From Blastococcus sp. Marseille-P5729 (GTDB lineage: Bacteria; Actinomycetota; Actinomycetes; Mycobacteriales; Antricoccaceae): a DNA stretch of 64,000 nt. The notes below the pieces were generated by a model. It was not told where the DNA came from. It saw only the letters and a program-made list of their open reading frames with translations, and made no database searches. The translations under genes and the position numbers were made by a program. The stretch covers positions 1,247,192 to 1,311,191 of the forward strand of contig NZ_OMPO01000001.1 in the NCBI RefSeq assembly GCF_900292035.1. Direction: 5' to 3'. Of this stretch, positions 17,634-26,753 are shown in pieces; the first letter of the stretch is position 1, and each line of letters begins with the position of its first letter.

Positions 17634-18281
17634 CTAGCCGGCGATAACGACGTACAGCTGGCGCGGTCCGTGCACGCCCTCGACCCGCTCGAGCTCGATA
17701 TCGCTGGTGGCGCTGGGGCCGCTGATCCAGGTCTGCGGACGCTTGGCCGCGACGGAGTCGCGCAGCCGCGCGACGGCCTCCGGTACGCCGCTGACCACCT
17801 GGTCGACGCGGACGACGCAGATGTGCCGGTCGGGCACGAGAGAGAGCGCCCGGCGTCCCTGGTCGGGTCCGTGGTCGAGGATAATCGTGCCGGTCATGGA
17901 CGCGGCGACGGCGCACGCCGAGACGACGGCATCGATCTCGTTGAGCTGTGCGGGCGAGTACGGCGCGTCCGAGTCCTCGCGGATGATCTCGGCGCTGGTC
18001 TGGGCGAGCCACGAATCGTCGACACCGGTCGGCACGATGACCGTCTTCGCGCCGGTCGCCTCCAGCCCCGCGGCGATCGCGGCCGGGATCTCGTCGGGGC
18101 CGCAGCGGTTCACAGTCGCCTTGTAGTCCTCGAGCCGGTCGATGAAGGTCTCCAGGACATCGCCGACGTCCACCGGCTGCCCGTAGGTCCACTCGACCGG
18201 CACGTCGGACTCGGGCGAGCTTGCATCGACATCGGCGAGCGCGGCTCGCGCCCGGCGCAGGATCTCCTCGCGCGCGCTCAT
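17634..18281 (-). CDS. lutC: Lactate utilization protein C
   Basis: A 215-aa LUD-domain protein, third subunit of the LutABC L-lactate dehydrogenase that passes electrons from lactate to the respiratory chain. The ATG overlaps the lutB stop by one base (TGATG). LUD features include ETGAKTVIVPTGVD-like KTVIVPTGVDDSWL, ACAVAASMTGTIILDHGPDQGRRALSL and the C-terminal RLRDSVAAKRPQTWISGPSATSDIELERVEGVHGP-type block ending in the standard G-P-S-A-T-S-D-I-E motif. Length and order A-B-C are normal. Confidence 0.93.
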   Translation of the reverse strand: MSAREEILRRARAALADVDASSPESDVPVEWTYGQPVDVGDVLETFIDRLEDYKATVNRCGPDEIPAAIAAGLEATGAKTVIVPTGVDDSWLAQTSAEIIREDSDAPYSPAQLNEIDAVVSACAVAASMTGTIILDHGPDQGRRALSLVPDRHICVVRVDQVVSGVPEAVARLRDSVAAKRPQTWISGPSATSDIELERVEGVHGPRQLYVVIAG

Positions 18282-19822
18282 CACGACTCGTCCTTCTTCT
18301 CGTGCTCGTTGTCCCACCAGTCGCGGAAGGTCTTCCCGGGCGGCATGGGCACGTCGCGCGCGTTGGTCCACTTCGACAGCGGCCAGGGCAGAGGGCCGAA
18401 GTGATCGGTCACCCGCCCGAGCACCCCGCCGGTCGCCTTCGACCCGGCCTGCACGGCCTTGAGCCGGCGATGGTCGCCCATGACCCAGCCGCCGGCCTTC
18501 ATGATCGCCGGTTCGGCATGGGGCAGGACGCCGCCGTCCTCGCGCTTCGCCTCGACCACCTTGTGGCGCATGTGCACCAGCAGGTCGGCGATCGGGATCT
18601 CGACCGGGCACACATCGCTGCACGCGTGGCACAGCGACGACGCGAACGGCAGCGCGCGGTCGACCTTGGAGTCGAGACCGCGCAGCTGCGGGTTGAGGAT
18701 CGCACCGATCGGCCCGGGATAGACCCCGCCGTACGCGTGCCCGCCGACCTGCTCGTAGACCGGGCACACGTTCAGGCATGCCGAGCACCGGATGCAGCGC
18801 AGCGCGTCGCGACCCTTGGGGTCCTCGAGCACCTGGGTACGGCCGTTGTCGACGAGGACGACGTGCACATTATGCGGCCCGTCGCCGGGTGCAGCGCCCG
18901 ACCAGATCGAGCTGTACGGGTTCATCCGCTCGGCGGTCGAGCTGCGTGGCAGCAACTGCATGAAGACCTCGAGATCCTCAAAGCGCGGGATCACCTTCTC
19001 GATGCCGACGAGGCTGATGAGCGTCTCGGGCAGGGTCAGGCACATGCGCCCGTTGCCCTCGGACTCGACGACGACCAGCTGCCCGGTCTCGGCGATCGCG
19101 AAGTTGCCGCCGGAGATGCCGACGGTCGAGCGCAGGAACTTCTCGCGCAGGTGCGCGCGGGCGGCGGCAGCCAGGTGCGGCGGCTGCGCGTCGAGGTCGT
19201 CGGGGGCAGCCATGCCGTACTGCCCCATCTCCTTGCGGAAGATGTCGCGGACCTCGCTGCGATTGCGATGGATCGCCGGCACCAGGATGTGGCTCGGCCG
19301 GTCGTGACCGAGCTGCACGATCAGCTCGGCAAGATCGGTCTCCCAGGCCGCGATGCTCGCCTGCTCGAGCGCCTCGTTGGTGCCGATCTCCTGGGTCAGC
19401 ATCGACTTGACCTTCACGACCTCCTCGGCCTGGGCCTCGCGCACCAGGTCGACGACGATCCGGTTGGCCTCCTCGCCGTCGCGCGCCCAGTGCACCGTCG
19501 CGCCGTTCGCGGTCAGCGACTCCTCGAGCTGCTCGAGATAGTGCGGCAGGTGGCGAAGCACGCGGTTCTTCAGCTGGCCGCCGGCGCGGCGCATCTGCTG
19601 CCAGTTGGGTAGCTCCTCGACCGCATTCGCTCGCTTCTTGCGAATGGTGTGCGTGGCGTGGTGCAGGTTGCGACGCTGCTGGACGTTCGCCAGCTCACGC
19701 TTCGCGGCCACCGGGAAGGGCGGCGAGTCACGGAAGTCACCGGCCGGCGGCTCCGGGGTCAGCCGCCCGTTCTCGTCACGGCGCAGGTGTGCGTCGTCGA
19801 CGCGCGGAGTCTCTGCGGTCAT
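18281..19822 (-). CDS. lutB: Lactate utilization iron-sulfur protein B
   Basis: A 513-aa protein with an N-terminal LUD domain (about residues 60-300) and a ferredoxin domain with two 4Fe-4S motifs, CIRCSACLNVCPVY and CHACSDVCPVEIP, followed by a C-terminal DUF3390-like tail. It links the lactate-oxidising subunits to electron transfer. It overlaps lutA by 4 bp and lutC by 1 bp. The first 40 residues are charged and somewhat longer than in Bacillus LutB. Confidence 0.95.
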   Translation of the reverse strand: MTAETPRVDDAHLRRDENGRLTPEPPAGDFRDSPPFPVAAKRELANVQQRRNLHHATHTIRKKRANAVEELPNWQQMRRAGGQLKNRVLRHLPHYLEQLEESLTANGATVHWARDGEEANRIVVDLVREAQAEEVVKVKSMLTQEIGTNEALEQASIAAWETDLAELIVQLGHDRPSHILVPAIHRNRSEVRDIFRKEMGQYGMAAPDDLDAQPPHLAAAARAHLREKFLRSTVGISGGNFAIAETGQLVVVESEGNGRMCLTLPETLISLVGIEKVIPRFEDLEVFMQLLPRSSTAERMNPYSSIWSGAAPGDGPHNVHVVLVDNGRTQVLEDPKGRDALRCIRCSACLNVCPVYEQVGGHAYGGVYPGPIGAILNPQLRGLDSKVDRALPFASSLCHACSDVCPVEIPIADLLVHMRHKVVEAKREDGGVLPHAEPAIMKAGGWVMGDHRRLKAVQAGSKATGGVLGRVTDHFGPLPWPLSKWTNARDVPMPPGKTFRDWWDNEHEKKDES

Positions 19823-20595
19823 AGCTGATGCTCCTGGGAGTTGAGGATCTCGGCCAGATGGATCGGCTTGATGCCGGCGCGGTCACGCTCGAGGACGCCG
19901 CCGATGCTCATCAGGCACGAGTTGTCACCCGCGACCAGATATTCGGCCCCGGTGGACCTCGCGTTGGCGACCTTGTCGAAGGTCATCGCGACGCTCACGT
20001 CGGCGTTCTTCATCGCGAAGGTGCCCCCGAAGCCGCAGCACTGCTCGGCGTCCGGCAGCGGCACGACCTCGATGCCGCGGACGGCGTTCAGCAGCTGCTG
20101 CGGCCGGTCTCCGACGCGGGTGATCCGCAGCGAGTGGCAGGTCGGGTGGTAGGTGACGCGGTGCGGGAAGTACGCGCCTACGTCGACGACGCCCAGGACG
20201 TCGACGATGAACTCGCTGAGCTCGAGCGTTCGCTTCGCGAGCGAGGTCGCCTGCTTCTCCAGCCCGCTGTCCTTGGCGTACGACGCGAGCATCGGGTGCT
20301 GGTCGCGGACCGCGCCGACGCAGCTGCCCGAGGGCCCCACGATGTAGTCGTAGTCGCCGAAGGCCTTCGCGTAGGTGCGCACGCTCGGCAGCGCCTCGTC
20401 GTAGTAGCCGGTGTTGGTGAAGATCTGGCCGCAGCAGGTCTGCTCGCGAGGGAACTCGACGGTGCAGCCGAGCCTTTCGAGCAGCTGCACGGTCGCAATG
20501 GGCGTCTGCGGGAACATCGTGTCGCACACGCACGTGGCGAACAGCGCGACCGTCACCCCCGTGCCCGGCAGCGTTGACGTCTCGGTGGAGGTCAT
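19819..20595 (-). CDS. lutA: Lactate utilization protein A, CCG-domain
   Basis: A 258-aa cytoplasmic protein with two cysteine-rich CCG domains that ligate iron-sulfur clusters: FATCVCDTMFP with TCCGQIFTNTG, and YHPTCHSLR with QCCGFGGTFAMKN. The start at 20595 leaves nine bases to AAGGAG; the ATG two codons upstream would be only three bases from it. The gene heads lutABC, and no LldR-type regulator or lactate permease is adjacent. Confidence 0.94.
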   Translation of the reverse strand: MTSTETSTLPGTGVTVALFATCVCDTMFPQTPIATVQLLERLGCTVEFPREQTCCGQIFTNTGYYDEALPSVRTYAKAFGDYDYIVGPSGSCVGAVRDQHPMLASYAKDSGLEKQATSLAKRTLELSEFIVDVLGVVDVGAYFPHRVTYHPTCHSLRITRVGDRPQQLLNAVRGIEVVPLPDAEQCCGFGGTFAMKNADVSVAMTFDKVANARSTGAEYLVAGDNSCLMSIGGVLERDRAGIKPIHLAEILNSQEHQL

Positions 20596-20659
20596 GCGCA
20601 TCGTCTCCTTAGATTGCCGATCGGCGCTCACGTGCTTACCCGCTCGCGCAGCCGGTGAA

Positions 20660-21991
20660 TCAGGCGAGCTTGGCCAGAAGCAGCGCCTCAGCCGTCGCGG
20701 CCTTGGCGAAGTCGCCGAGGTGCAGCGACTCGTCGATGCCGTGCTGACGGCTGTCGGGATCGCCGACCGCCGTAACGAGGACGACGGCGTCCGGGAAGGC
20801 GCTCTGGAAGTCAGCGATCATGGGGATCGAGCCGCCCATTCCGATCTGCACGGGCTCCGTGCCGAAGGCCTGGCCGATCGCCTCGATCGCCTTCTCGCAG
20901 ATCGCACCCTCGACGGAGACGATCCCGGGCTGACCGGTCTCGCCGTCGACGACGCTCACCTGCGCACCCCACGGCGCGTGCGTCTCGAGGTGCTTGCGCA
21001 AGCACTGCAGCGCGCGATCGGCATCATCGCCGGGGGCGACGCGCAGGCTGACCTTTGCCCGGGCAACGGGAAGGAGGGTGTTGGAAGCATCCGCGACCGC
21101 AGGCGCGTCGATGGCCAGCACGCTCACCGCAGGCTTGGTCCACATCCGGTCGACGGCACTGCCATCGCCGATCCACTCGACGCCCTCCAGCAACCCGGTC
21201 TCGGCACGCAGGCGATCTTCGGGATAGTCGAGATCGGCGGCGGTCGCCGAGTGCAAGCCCTCGACGGCGACATTGCCCTCGGCGTCGTGCAAGGTGGCCA
21301 GCAACCGGCACAGCGTCGTCAGCGCGTCGGGAACGACCCCGCCGTACATCCCCGAGTGCAGTGCGTGATCGAGGGTCCGCACCTCGACGGTGCAGTCGGC
21401 CAGACCGCGCAGTGTCGTGGTGAGCGCCGGCGTCCCGACCTCCCAGTTCCCGGAGTCGAGGATGACGAACACGTCCGCGCGAAGGGCATCGGAGTGCTGC
21501 TCGATCAGGGCGCGTAGCGAGGGTGAGCCGATCTCCTCCTCACCCTCGATGAACAGGGTGACGCCGACGGGCGGCTTGCCGCCGAAGGCGCGCAGCGCCG
21601 CGAGGTGGGCGGCGAACCCGCCCTTGTCGTCGGCGGTGCCGCGGCCGAACAGCCGGCCGTCGCGCTCGGTGGCCTCGAAGGGCTCGGAGGTCCACTGATC
21701 GGGGTCGCCCGTGGGCTGGACATCGTGATGCGCGTACAGACACACCGTCGGCTTGCCCTCCGGGGCGGGAAAGTGCGCGATGACGGCGGGCTTGCCGCCG
21801 GCCTCGACGATCTCGGCGCCCTGCGCGCCGGCCTCGCGCAGCAGGCGAGCGACCTCCTCGGCGGACTCGCGCACCTTGTGCTCATGCTCGGCGGAGGAGC
21901 TGATCGAGTCGATCGCGACGAGCTTGACGAGGTCCTCGATGGTCGCGGGCAGGACATCTGCGACGGCGTCCTTGATCTGCTGAAGGTCCAT
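20660..21991 (-). CDS. M20-family dipeptidase
   Basis: A 443-aa zinc peptidase of the M20A/CNDP-like group, cleaving dipeptides or N-acyl amino acids in the cytoplasm. Metal-binding motifs are YAHHDVQPTGD and the EGEEEIGS stretch with the catalytic Glu; the second Asp is in RGTADDKGG, and the dimerisation domain is present between. The start MDLQQIKDAV avoids four unlikely codons. Its first 88 residues are 75 percent identical by eye count (66 of 88) to the truncated M20 fragment at 22903-23166, so a tandem duplication once existed here. Confidence 0.92.
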   Translation of the reverse strand: MDLQQIKDAVADVLPATIEDLVKLVAIDSISSSAEHEHKVRESAEEVARLLREAGAQGAEIVEAGGKPAVIAHFPAPEGKPTVCLYAHHDVQPTGDPDQWTSEPFEATERDGRLFGRGTADDKGGFAAHLAALRAFGGKPPVGVTLFIEGEEEIGSPSLRALIEQHSDALRADVFVILDSGNWEVGTPALTTTLRGLADCTVEVRTLDHALHSGMYGGVVPDALTTLCRLLATLHDAEGNVAVEGLHSATAADLDYPEDRLRAETGLLEGVEWIGDGSAVDRMWTKPAVSVLAIDAPAVADASNTLLPVARAKVSLRVAPGDDADRALQCLRKHLETHAPWGAQVSVVDGETGQPGIVSVEGAICEKAIEAIGQAFGTEPVQIGMGGSIPMIADFQSAFPDAVVLVTAVGDPDSRQHGIDESLHLGDFAKAATAEALLLAKLA

Positions 21992-22036
21992 GCGCCCCAC
22001 CATACGACCCCGGCGAGAGCCTGACGAGCGCCGCGA

Positions 22037-22545
22037 TCAGTACTCGGCGCGGAAGGTCTTGCCGAGGTCTCGCGCCTGCCCGAAATAGTGCCGGAAGTTG
22101 TACAGGAGGGGCTGCCAGCGGGTGAGATCGACGTGGTCGGTGCCGGGCACGACGAGGTCCTCTCGCACGAGCACCTGCCGCACCTCGGCCTGCACGATGA
22201 AGAACTCGCCGTCGGCCGAGCGGCGGACATCGCCGGCGACCGCCTCGATGCTCACCGGCAGCTCGTGCACGCGGTCAGCGGCGACCGTCTGGGAGCGGAC
22301 CGCGGTGAGCCCTGCATCGGCGAACTTGTCGTGGCTGGTCCGAAAGGCTGCCCGCTTCGCCTCGGGCACCGGTTCAGCACCGGTGAGCGGCGCGAGCCGT
22401 TCCACTAGCTCCCACTCGGCTGGCGATGCCATGCCGATGACGAGGTCTCGTCGCTGCTGCAGGTTGCGGGCGGCATGCGCGAGGTGGTGGATGCCGAGCA
22501 CGTACGTCCGGCCCAGCTCGACCCGGCGGAGATCGACTTCGGCAG
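22037..22545 (-). pseudogene. 3' fragment of a flavoredoxin-type flavin reductase
   Basis: About 165 codons encode the C-terminal two thirds of an FMN-binding split-barrel flavin reductase: LGRTYVLGIHHLAHAARNLQ, RDLVIGMAS, a mobile stretch ending in DKFADAGLTAV, and the C-terminal VREDLVVPGTDHVDLTRW. The normal first 60-70 residues with the FMN-binding PRPIA block are missing. Upstream the sequence turns directly into an amino-acid permease in another frame, so no start codon of its own is seen. The junction is placed near 22545, give or take about 25 bases. Confidence 0.7.
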
Positions 22546-23166
22546 CTCGATCCCGATCGGGCCGAGGAATATCTGCAGGTATGCCGACCAGCCCTGGGCC
22601 ACGACGCCGGCTCCCAGCCGGAGCTCCAGCAGCAGGTCCCAGCCGATGATCCATGCGACCAGCTCGCCCAGGCTCGCGTAGGAGAACGTGTACGCCGATC
22701 CGCTGACGGGAATGGTGGAAGCGAACTCGGCATAGCAGAGCGCGGCAAATCCGCAGCACGCCGCGGCGATGAGGAACGAGATCACGACCGCAGGGCCGGC
22801 CTGCGTGCCCGCCGCGCGGCCGGCGACGGTGAAGATCCCGGCACCGATCACGACGCCGACGCCGAACACGGTGAGGTCGAGGGCAGAAAGCCTCTTCTTG
22901 AGATGGGCGTAGAGACAGACAGTCGGCTTTCCTTCAGGAGCCGCGAAGCGCGCGATGACCGCGGGCTTGCCGCCCGCCTCCACAATCTGCGCGTCCTGAC
23001 AGCCGGCCTCCCTCAACAGCCGGGCCACCTCCTGGGCCGAGTCCCGGACCCGGTCGTCATGGGTGGAAAGGGAGCTGATCGACTCGATCGCCACGAGCGC
23101 CTTGAGATCCTCGATGGTCTGCGGCAGGACGCGAGCCACGGCGTCCCTGACGGTCTGGGTGTCCAT
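22546..23166 (-). pseudogene. In-frame fusion of an M20 peptidase start with an APC permease fragment
   Basis: Codons 1-88 (23166-22903) match the start of the neighbouring M20 dipeptidase up to PTVCLYAH, then change to LKKRLSALDLTVFGVGVV, the first membrane region of an APC-superfamily amino-acid permease. About four permease segments follow (VIGAGIFTVAGRAAGTQAGP; CYAEFASTIPVSGSAYTFSY; IIGWDLLLELRLGAGVVAQG). Near ELPKSI the frame is lost and flavin-reductase sequence begins. Neither the peptidase active site nor the remaining permease segments are present, so function is unlikely. Confidence 0.75.
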
Positions 23167-23191
23167 ATGCCCACCCTACGAATCTGCCAGT

Positions 23192-23545
23192 TCAGCGGCT
23201 CAGCGGGCTGTAGAAGACCAGCCCGTTGCCCTTGTTGTCGTAGACCACGGCGCGGCGCTCGTGCGCGTCGTCGTACGGGTCCTTCACGACCGCGCCCCCG
23301 GAATCGACGATCGCCTTGGCCGCGGCGTCGACGTCCGAGGTCTTGATGCCGACGACGACCTGCCCCGGGATCGGATGATCGACCGCGGTCGCGAGCGCGA
23401 TCGTCACCGATCCGCCGTCTATCGCCGCGTAGTGGGCGCCGTCGCGGAACTTCAGCTTCATGCCCAGGGTCTCGGTGTAGAACGCGATTGAGGCATCCAG
23501 GTCGTCGGTGCTCAGCAGGACCTGCCGGACGTCGTAGTCGCTCAT
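23192..23545 (-). CDS. VOC-superfamily (glyoxalase/bleomycin-resistance-like) protein
   Basis: A 117-aa single-unit VOC protein with the paired beta-alpha-beta modules: LLSTDDLDASIAFYTETLGM at the start, and VVGIKTSDVDAAAKAIVDSGG in the second half, ending in DNKGNGLVFYSP. Dimeric members bind a metal and act as isomerases, dioxygenases or antibiotic-binding proteins. GGAGAA lies before the ATG. It begins just upstream of the fused pseudogene, with 25 bases between stop and that start. No partner indicates a substrate. Confidence 0.85.
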   Translation of the reverse strand: MSDYDVRQVLLSTDDLDASIAFYTETLGMKLKFRDGAHYAAIDGGSVTIALATAVDHPIPGQVVVGIKTSDVDAAAKAIVDSGGAVVKDPYDDAHERRAVVYDNKGNGLVFYSPLSR

Positions 23546-23628
23546 GACGGGGTTCTCCTTCTACTCGGTGGTGTCCCTTCACGGACCCTACGCCGGACCC
23601 TTTCACGCCGGAGGGCCCGGACGCCGCG

Positions 23629-23699
23629 AGCGGGCTTTCCCGGTGCAAGCGGGGATAAAAGCCCTCCCGCAGCCCACGACCCCTCCCGCAGCCCACAAC
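23629..23699. repeat. ATTAAT-family element, diverged copy 3
   Basis: Aligns with the other copies from AGCGGGCTT. The centre reads ATAAAAG, the arm CCCTCCCGCA follows and is repeated as CCCTCCCGCA after eight bases, with GCCCAC after each. The arm sequence differs from copies 1-2, but the architecture is kept. The 313-base stretch 23546-23858 otherwise holds only a terminator. Confidence 0.5.
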
Positions 23700-23790
23700 C
23701 CCGCGCGTGGCCAACAAGCCCTCCTGGGGCAGGAGTGTGACGTCAACTTCCGCAACGAAACCAAGGCGTAGTCACCCGGCCCACGACGTA

Positions 23791-23823
23791 CGAAGGCCCC
23801 GCACGTGATGCGCGGGGCCTTCG
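23791..23823 (-). terminator. Terminator of the fba-fabG transcript
   Basis: CGAAGGCCCCGC and GCGGGGCCTTCG form a perfect 12-bp stem with a nine-base loop, 36 bases after the fabG-like stop on the minus strand. Confidence 0.75.
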
Positions 23824-23858
23824 TCGTCCCAGCCGCCGGCGGCGGCGCGGACCGTTAA

Positions 23859-24596
23859 TTACATGGCCAGGCCACCGTCGACCGGCAGCACAGTTCCGGT
23901 GATGTACCCGGCCTCCTCCGAGGCGAGGAATCCGATGGCCGCGGCGATCTCCTCCGGCTCGGCGAACCGGCCGATCGGGATCCCGGCGGCGATCTCACCG
24001 AGCTTGTCCTCCGGGATGGAGGCGACCATGCGGGTCTTGGCGTTGGGCGAGATCGCGTTGACCGTGACGCCGAAGCGAGCGAGCTCCTTGGCGGTCGTCT
24101 TGGTGAACCCGACGATGCCGGCCTTCGCCGTCGCGTAGTTGGCCTGGCCGGTGTTGCCGTGCAGGCCGGTGTACGACGTGACGTTGATGATGCGGCCGTA
24201 CTCCTGCTTGCGGAAGTGTGGGACCGCCGCGCGGGTGAAGCGGAAGGTGCCACCGGCGTGCACCGACAGCACCTGGTCCCACTGCTCGTCGGTCATCTTC
24301 CACACGACGGTGTCGCGCAGAATGCCAGCGTTGTTGACGATGACGTCGATGCTGCCGGTCTCCTCGACGACCTGGCCCACCAGCGCCTCGACCTGTTCGG
24401 TGCTGCTCACGTCGACTGGGAAGCCGTGGGCGCCGATCTCGTCGGCGGCCTTCTTCAGCTCGTCGGCGTCGAAGTCGCACATGTACGTGCGGGCGCCGGC
24501 GTCCTGGAAGAAACGCGCCACCTCCAGGCCGATTCCGCGCGCAGCGCCGGTCACGATGACCGAGCGGTTGGTGAAGTCGAACTTGACGTTGCCCAT
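23859..24596 (-). CDS. Short-chain dehydrogenase, FabG/acetoacetyl-CoA reductase type
   Basis: A 245-aa classical SDR. The NAD(P)-binding motif is TGAARGIG, the NNAG motif is in VNNAGILRD, and the catalytic Ser/Tyr/Lys are in NVTSYTGLHGNTGQANYATAK. The C terminus GFLASEEAGYITGTVLPVDGG is typical of FabG and PhaB. It reduces 3-oxoacyl-ACP or 3-oxoacyl-CoA. It lies 11 bases after fba on the same strand, so the two may be cotranscribed although they belong to different pathways. Which acyl carrier it uses cannot be told. Confidence 0.88.
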   Translation of the reverse strand: MGNVKFDFTNRSVIVTGAARGIGLEVARFFQDAGARTYMCDFDADELKKAADEIGAHGFPVDVSSTEQVEALVGQVVEETGSIDVIVNNAGILRDTVVWKMTDEQWDQVLSVHAGGTFRFTRAAVPHFRKQEYGRIINVTSYTGLHGNTGQANYATAKAGIVGFTKTTAKELARFGVTVNAISPNAKTRMVASIPEDKLGEIAAGIPIGRFAEPEEIAAAIGFLASEEAGYITGTVLPVDGGLAM

Positions 24597-24607
24597 GCTG
24601 CGATTCC

Positions 24608-25639
24608 TTACTTCGAGACCGAGGTACCGGTGGAGCCGAGATCGGCGCAGGCCTGCACGACGCGCTCACTCATCGCGGCCTCAGCCTTCTTCATGTACGA
24701 ACGCGGGTCGTACACCTTCTTGTTGCCGACCTCCCCGTCGACCTTCAGGACGCCATCGTAGTTCTGGAACATGTGGGTCACGATCGGGCGGGAGAAGGCG
24801 TACTGGGTGTCGGTATCGACGTTCATCTTCACGACGCCGTACGAGACGGCGTCCTTGATGTCCTGCTCCTCGGAACCCGAGCCACCGTGGAAGACCAGGT
24901 CGAACGGCTTGTCGTTGCCGCCGCCGAGCTTCTCTGCCGCCGCCTTCTGGCCTTCACGCAGCACTTCGGGCCGCAGCTTCACGTTGCCGGGCTTGTAGAC
25001 GCCGTGGACGTTACCGAAGGTCGCGGCCAGCAGGTAGCGGCCGTTCTCACCGGAGCCGAGCGCCTCGAGGGTCTTCAGGAAATCATCGTTGGTGGTGTAG
25101 AGCTTGTCGTTGATCGCGTTCTCGACGCCGTCCTCCTCACCACCGACGACACCCACCTCGACCTCGAGGATGATGTTGGCCTTCTTGCACTCGGCAAGCA
25201 GGTCCTTGGCGATCTCCAGGTTCTCCTCGAGCGGCACGGCGGAGCCGTCCCACATGTGCGACTGGAACAGCGGGTTCTGGCCGTTCGCGACGCGGTCCTG
25301 GCTGATCTTCAGCAGCGGGCGGACGTAGGTGTCGAGCTTGTCCTTCGGGCAGTGGTCGGTGTGCAGCGCGATGTTGACGCCGTACTTCTCGGCGACCACG
25401 TGCGCGAACTCGGCAAGCGCGACCGCGCCGGTCACCATGTCCTTCACGCCCAGGCCGGAGCCGAACTCGGCGCCGCCGGTGGAGAACTGCACGATGCCGT
25501 CGGACCCTGCGTCGGCAAAGCCCTTGATGGCGGCGTTGATGGTCTCAGAGGAGGTGCAGTTGATGGCGGGGTAGGCGAACCCCTCCTTCTTGGCGCGATC
25601 GAGCATCTGCGCGTAGACCTCGGGAGTAGCGATAGGCAT
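24608..25639 (-). CDS. fba: Class II fructose-bisphosphate aldolase
   Basis: A 343-aa zinc-dependent aldolase interconverting fructose 1,6-bisphosphate with dihydroxyacetone phosphate and glyceraldehyde 3-phosphate in glycolysis and gluconeogenesis. Zinc ligands are in HTDHCPK, GNVHGVY and VFHGGSGS, and the catalytic Asp is in the same HTDH motif. TSSETINAAIKGF and the C-terminal NVDTDTQYAF complete the phosphate-binding site. Length and motifs fit the actinobacterial type. AAGGAGAACC precedes the ATG. Confidence 0.97.
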   Translation of the reverse strand: MPIATPEVYAQMLDRAKKEGFAYPAINCTSSETINAAIKGFADAGSDGIVQFSTGGAEFGSGLGVKDMVTGAVALAEFAHVVAEKYGVNIALHTDHCPKDKLDTYVRPLLKISQDRVANGQNPLFQSHMWDGSAVPLEENLEIAKDLLAECKKANIILEVEVGVVGGEEDGVENAINDKLYTTNDDFLKTLEALGSGENGRYLLAATFGNVHGVYKPGNVKLRPEVLREGQKAAAEKLGGGNDKPFDLVFHGGSGSEEQDIKDAVSYGVVKMNVDTDTQYAFSRPIVTHMFQNYDGVLKVDGEVGNKKVYDPRSYMKKAEAAMSERVVQACADLGSTGTSVSK

Positions 25640-25768
25640 GGGTTCTCCTTGACGGGGTAGACGACTCTGTCCGCTACCCTCACCCTATTGCGCCCGGCCC
25701 CGGGAGTCAGCACGCCCGTCCGTGGCTCTGCCCACCCGACCCAGCGGTCGCCGGGGCCCGGTGACGCC

Positions 25769-26743
25769 CTAGGCCGCTCCTGCCTTGCGTACGGCCGGCT
25801 TCTCGACCGGCGGCAGGCTCTCCAGCTCCGCGAGCGGGTCGCTGAGCACCGGCAGCTCGATGCGCGCCGCCTGGCAGGTGGCCGGTCGCAGGTGGGCCTC
25901 CCACTCGCCGACCGTCTGGTCGAGAGCCGTGGCGATCGACTCGGCGGCGGCGGTCCGCAACGCCTTGCGGTCGTCGATGGGACGGACGTGCTTGGGCATG
26001 ATCCGCGGCAGGATCTCGATCCGAAGTGTCAGTCCGCGCTGACTGATGATTGCCTTGATCGAGTCGAGCAACGGTTGCTCGCCGACGTACGCCCCGGCCG
26101 TCGTGATCTCGCCGTTCCGGTCGAGCCAGGAGAAGGCGACAGGCTGGACCGGCACGCCGACGTCGATCGCGGCTTGGAACATCGCGGGAAAGAGGGGTGC
26201 CATGCCCCGCCCGCACGTTGTCGTCGCCTCGGGGAAGGTTGCGACGACCTCTCCGGCACGCATACGGCGGCCCACCTCCTTGCGCACCTCGTCGACCGCT
26301 CGGTAGTTCTCGCGGTCGATGAAGATCGTGCCGGCCGCCTTGGCGACGTCCCCGATGAGCGGCCACTGGCCGATCTCCTTCTTCGAGACCATCGTCACCG
26401 GCTGTACCGCGCCGTACGCCATGACATCCAGCCAGGAGACGTGATTGCCCACGACCAGCACCGGCTCGCCGCGGTCGGCGAAGGTGCGTCGTACGCCGAC
26501 GATGTCGAGCTCGATGCCGCAGGCCTCGATGAGCCGCCGGTAGGTGCGCGCGACGTAGGCGGGCGTCCTGCGGCGTCGCCGCAGGCGATCGGTCGTGCTG
26601 CGCAGCGCGATCCCGCACATGCCGACGATGAGCACCTGCAGGATGGCGAGGACCCGGCGCGCCATGAGCGCGAGCCCGGCCTCGTGGCGTCGAGTGATCC
26701 CCTGACGTGCGCAGAGGTGGGGGCAGGACTCGAAGCGCGGCAT
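25769..26743 (-). CDS. Lysophospholipid acyltransferase, PlsC/OlsA-like
   Basis: A 324-aa acyltransferase. The start MPRFESCPHL is taken because GGAG precedes it by six bases and because it follows the upstream stop by ten bases; upstream codons are a shadow of the GNAT gene. The HX4D catalytic motif is NHVSWLDVMAYG, and the phosphate-binding motif FPEATTT replaces the common PEGTRS. A hydrophobic stretch (LAILQVLIVGMCGIAL) anchors it to the membrane. Together with the preceding OlsB-like gene it probably adds the second acyl chain to an acyl-amino-acid lipid. Phosphatidic acid synthesis is the alternative. Confidence 0.85.
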   Translation of the reverse strand: MPRFESCPHLCARQGITRRHEAGLALMARRVLAILQVLIVGMCGIALRSTTDRLRRRRRTPAYVARTYRRLIEACGIELDIVGVRRTFADRGEPVLVVGNHVSWLDVMAYGAVQPVTMVSKKEIGQWPLIGDVAKAAGTIFIDRENYRAVDEVRKEVGRRMRAGEVVATFPEATTTCGRGMAPLFPAMFQAAIDVGVPVQPVAFSWLDRNGEITTAGAYVGEQPLLDSIKAIISQRGLTLRIEILPRIMPKHVRPIDDRKALRTAAAESIATALDQTVGEWEAHLRPATCQAARIELPVLSDPLAELESLPPVEKPAVRKAGAA

Positions 26744-26753
26744 GGCGGGTCTC

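Noticed and set aside
22405-23166. A genuine peptidase-permease fusion protein
   Set aside because: The peptidase part lacks its metal site and the permease part stops after about four helices and runs out of frame into a third gene.
23544-23771. A 75-codon plus-strand ORF across the third ATTAAT-family element
   Set aside because: It has no ribosome site, spans the repeat and starts inside the VOC gene's promoter.
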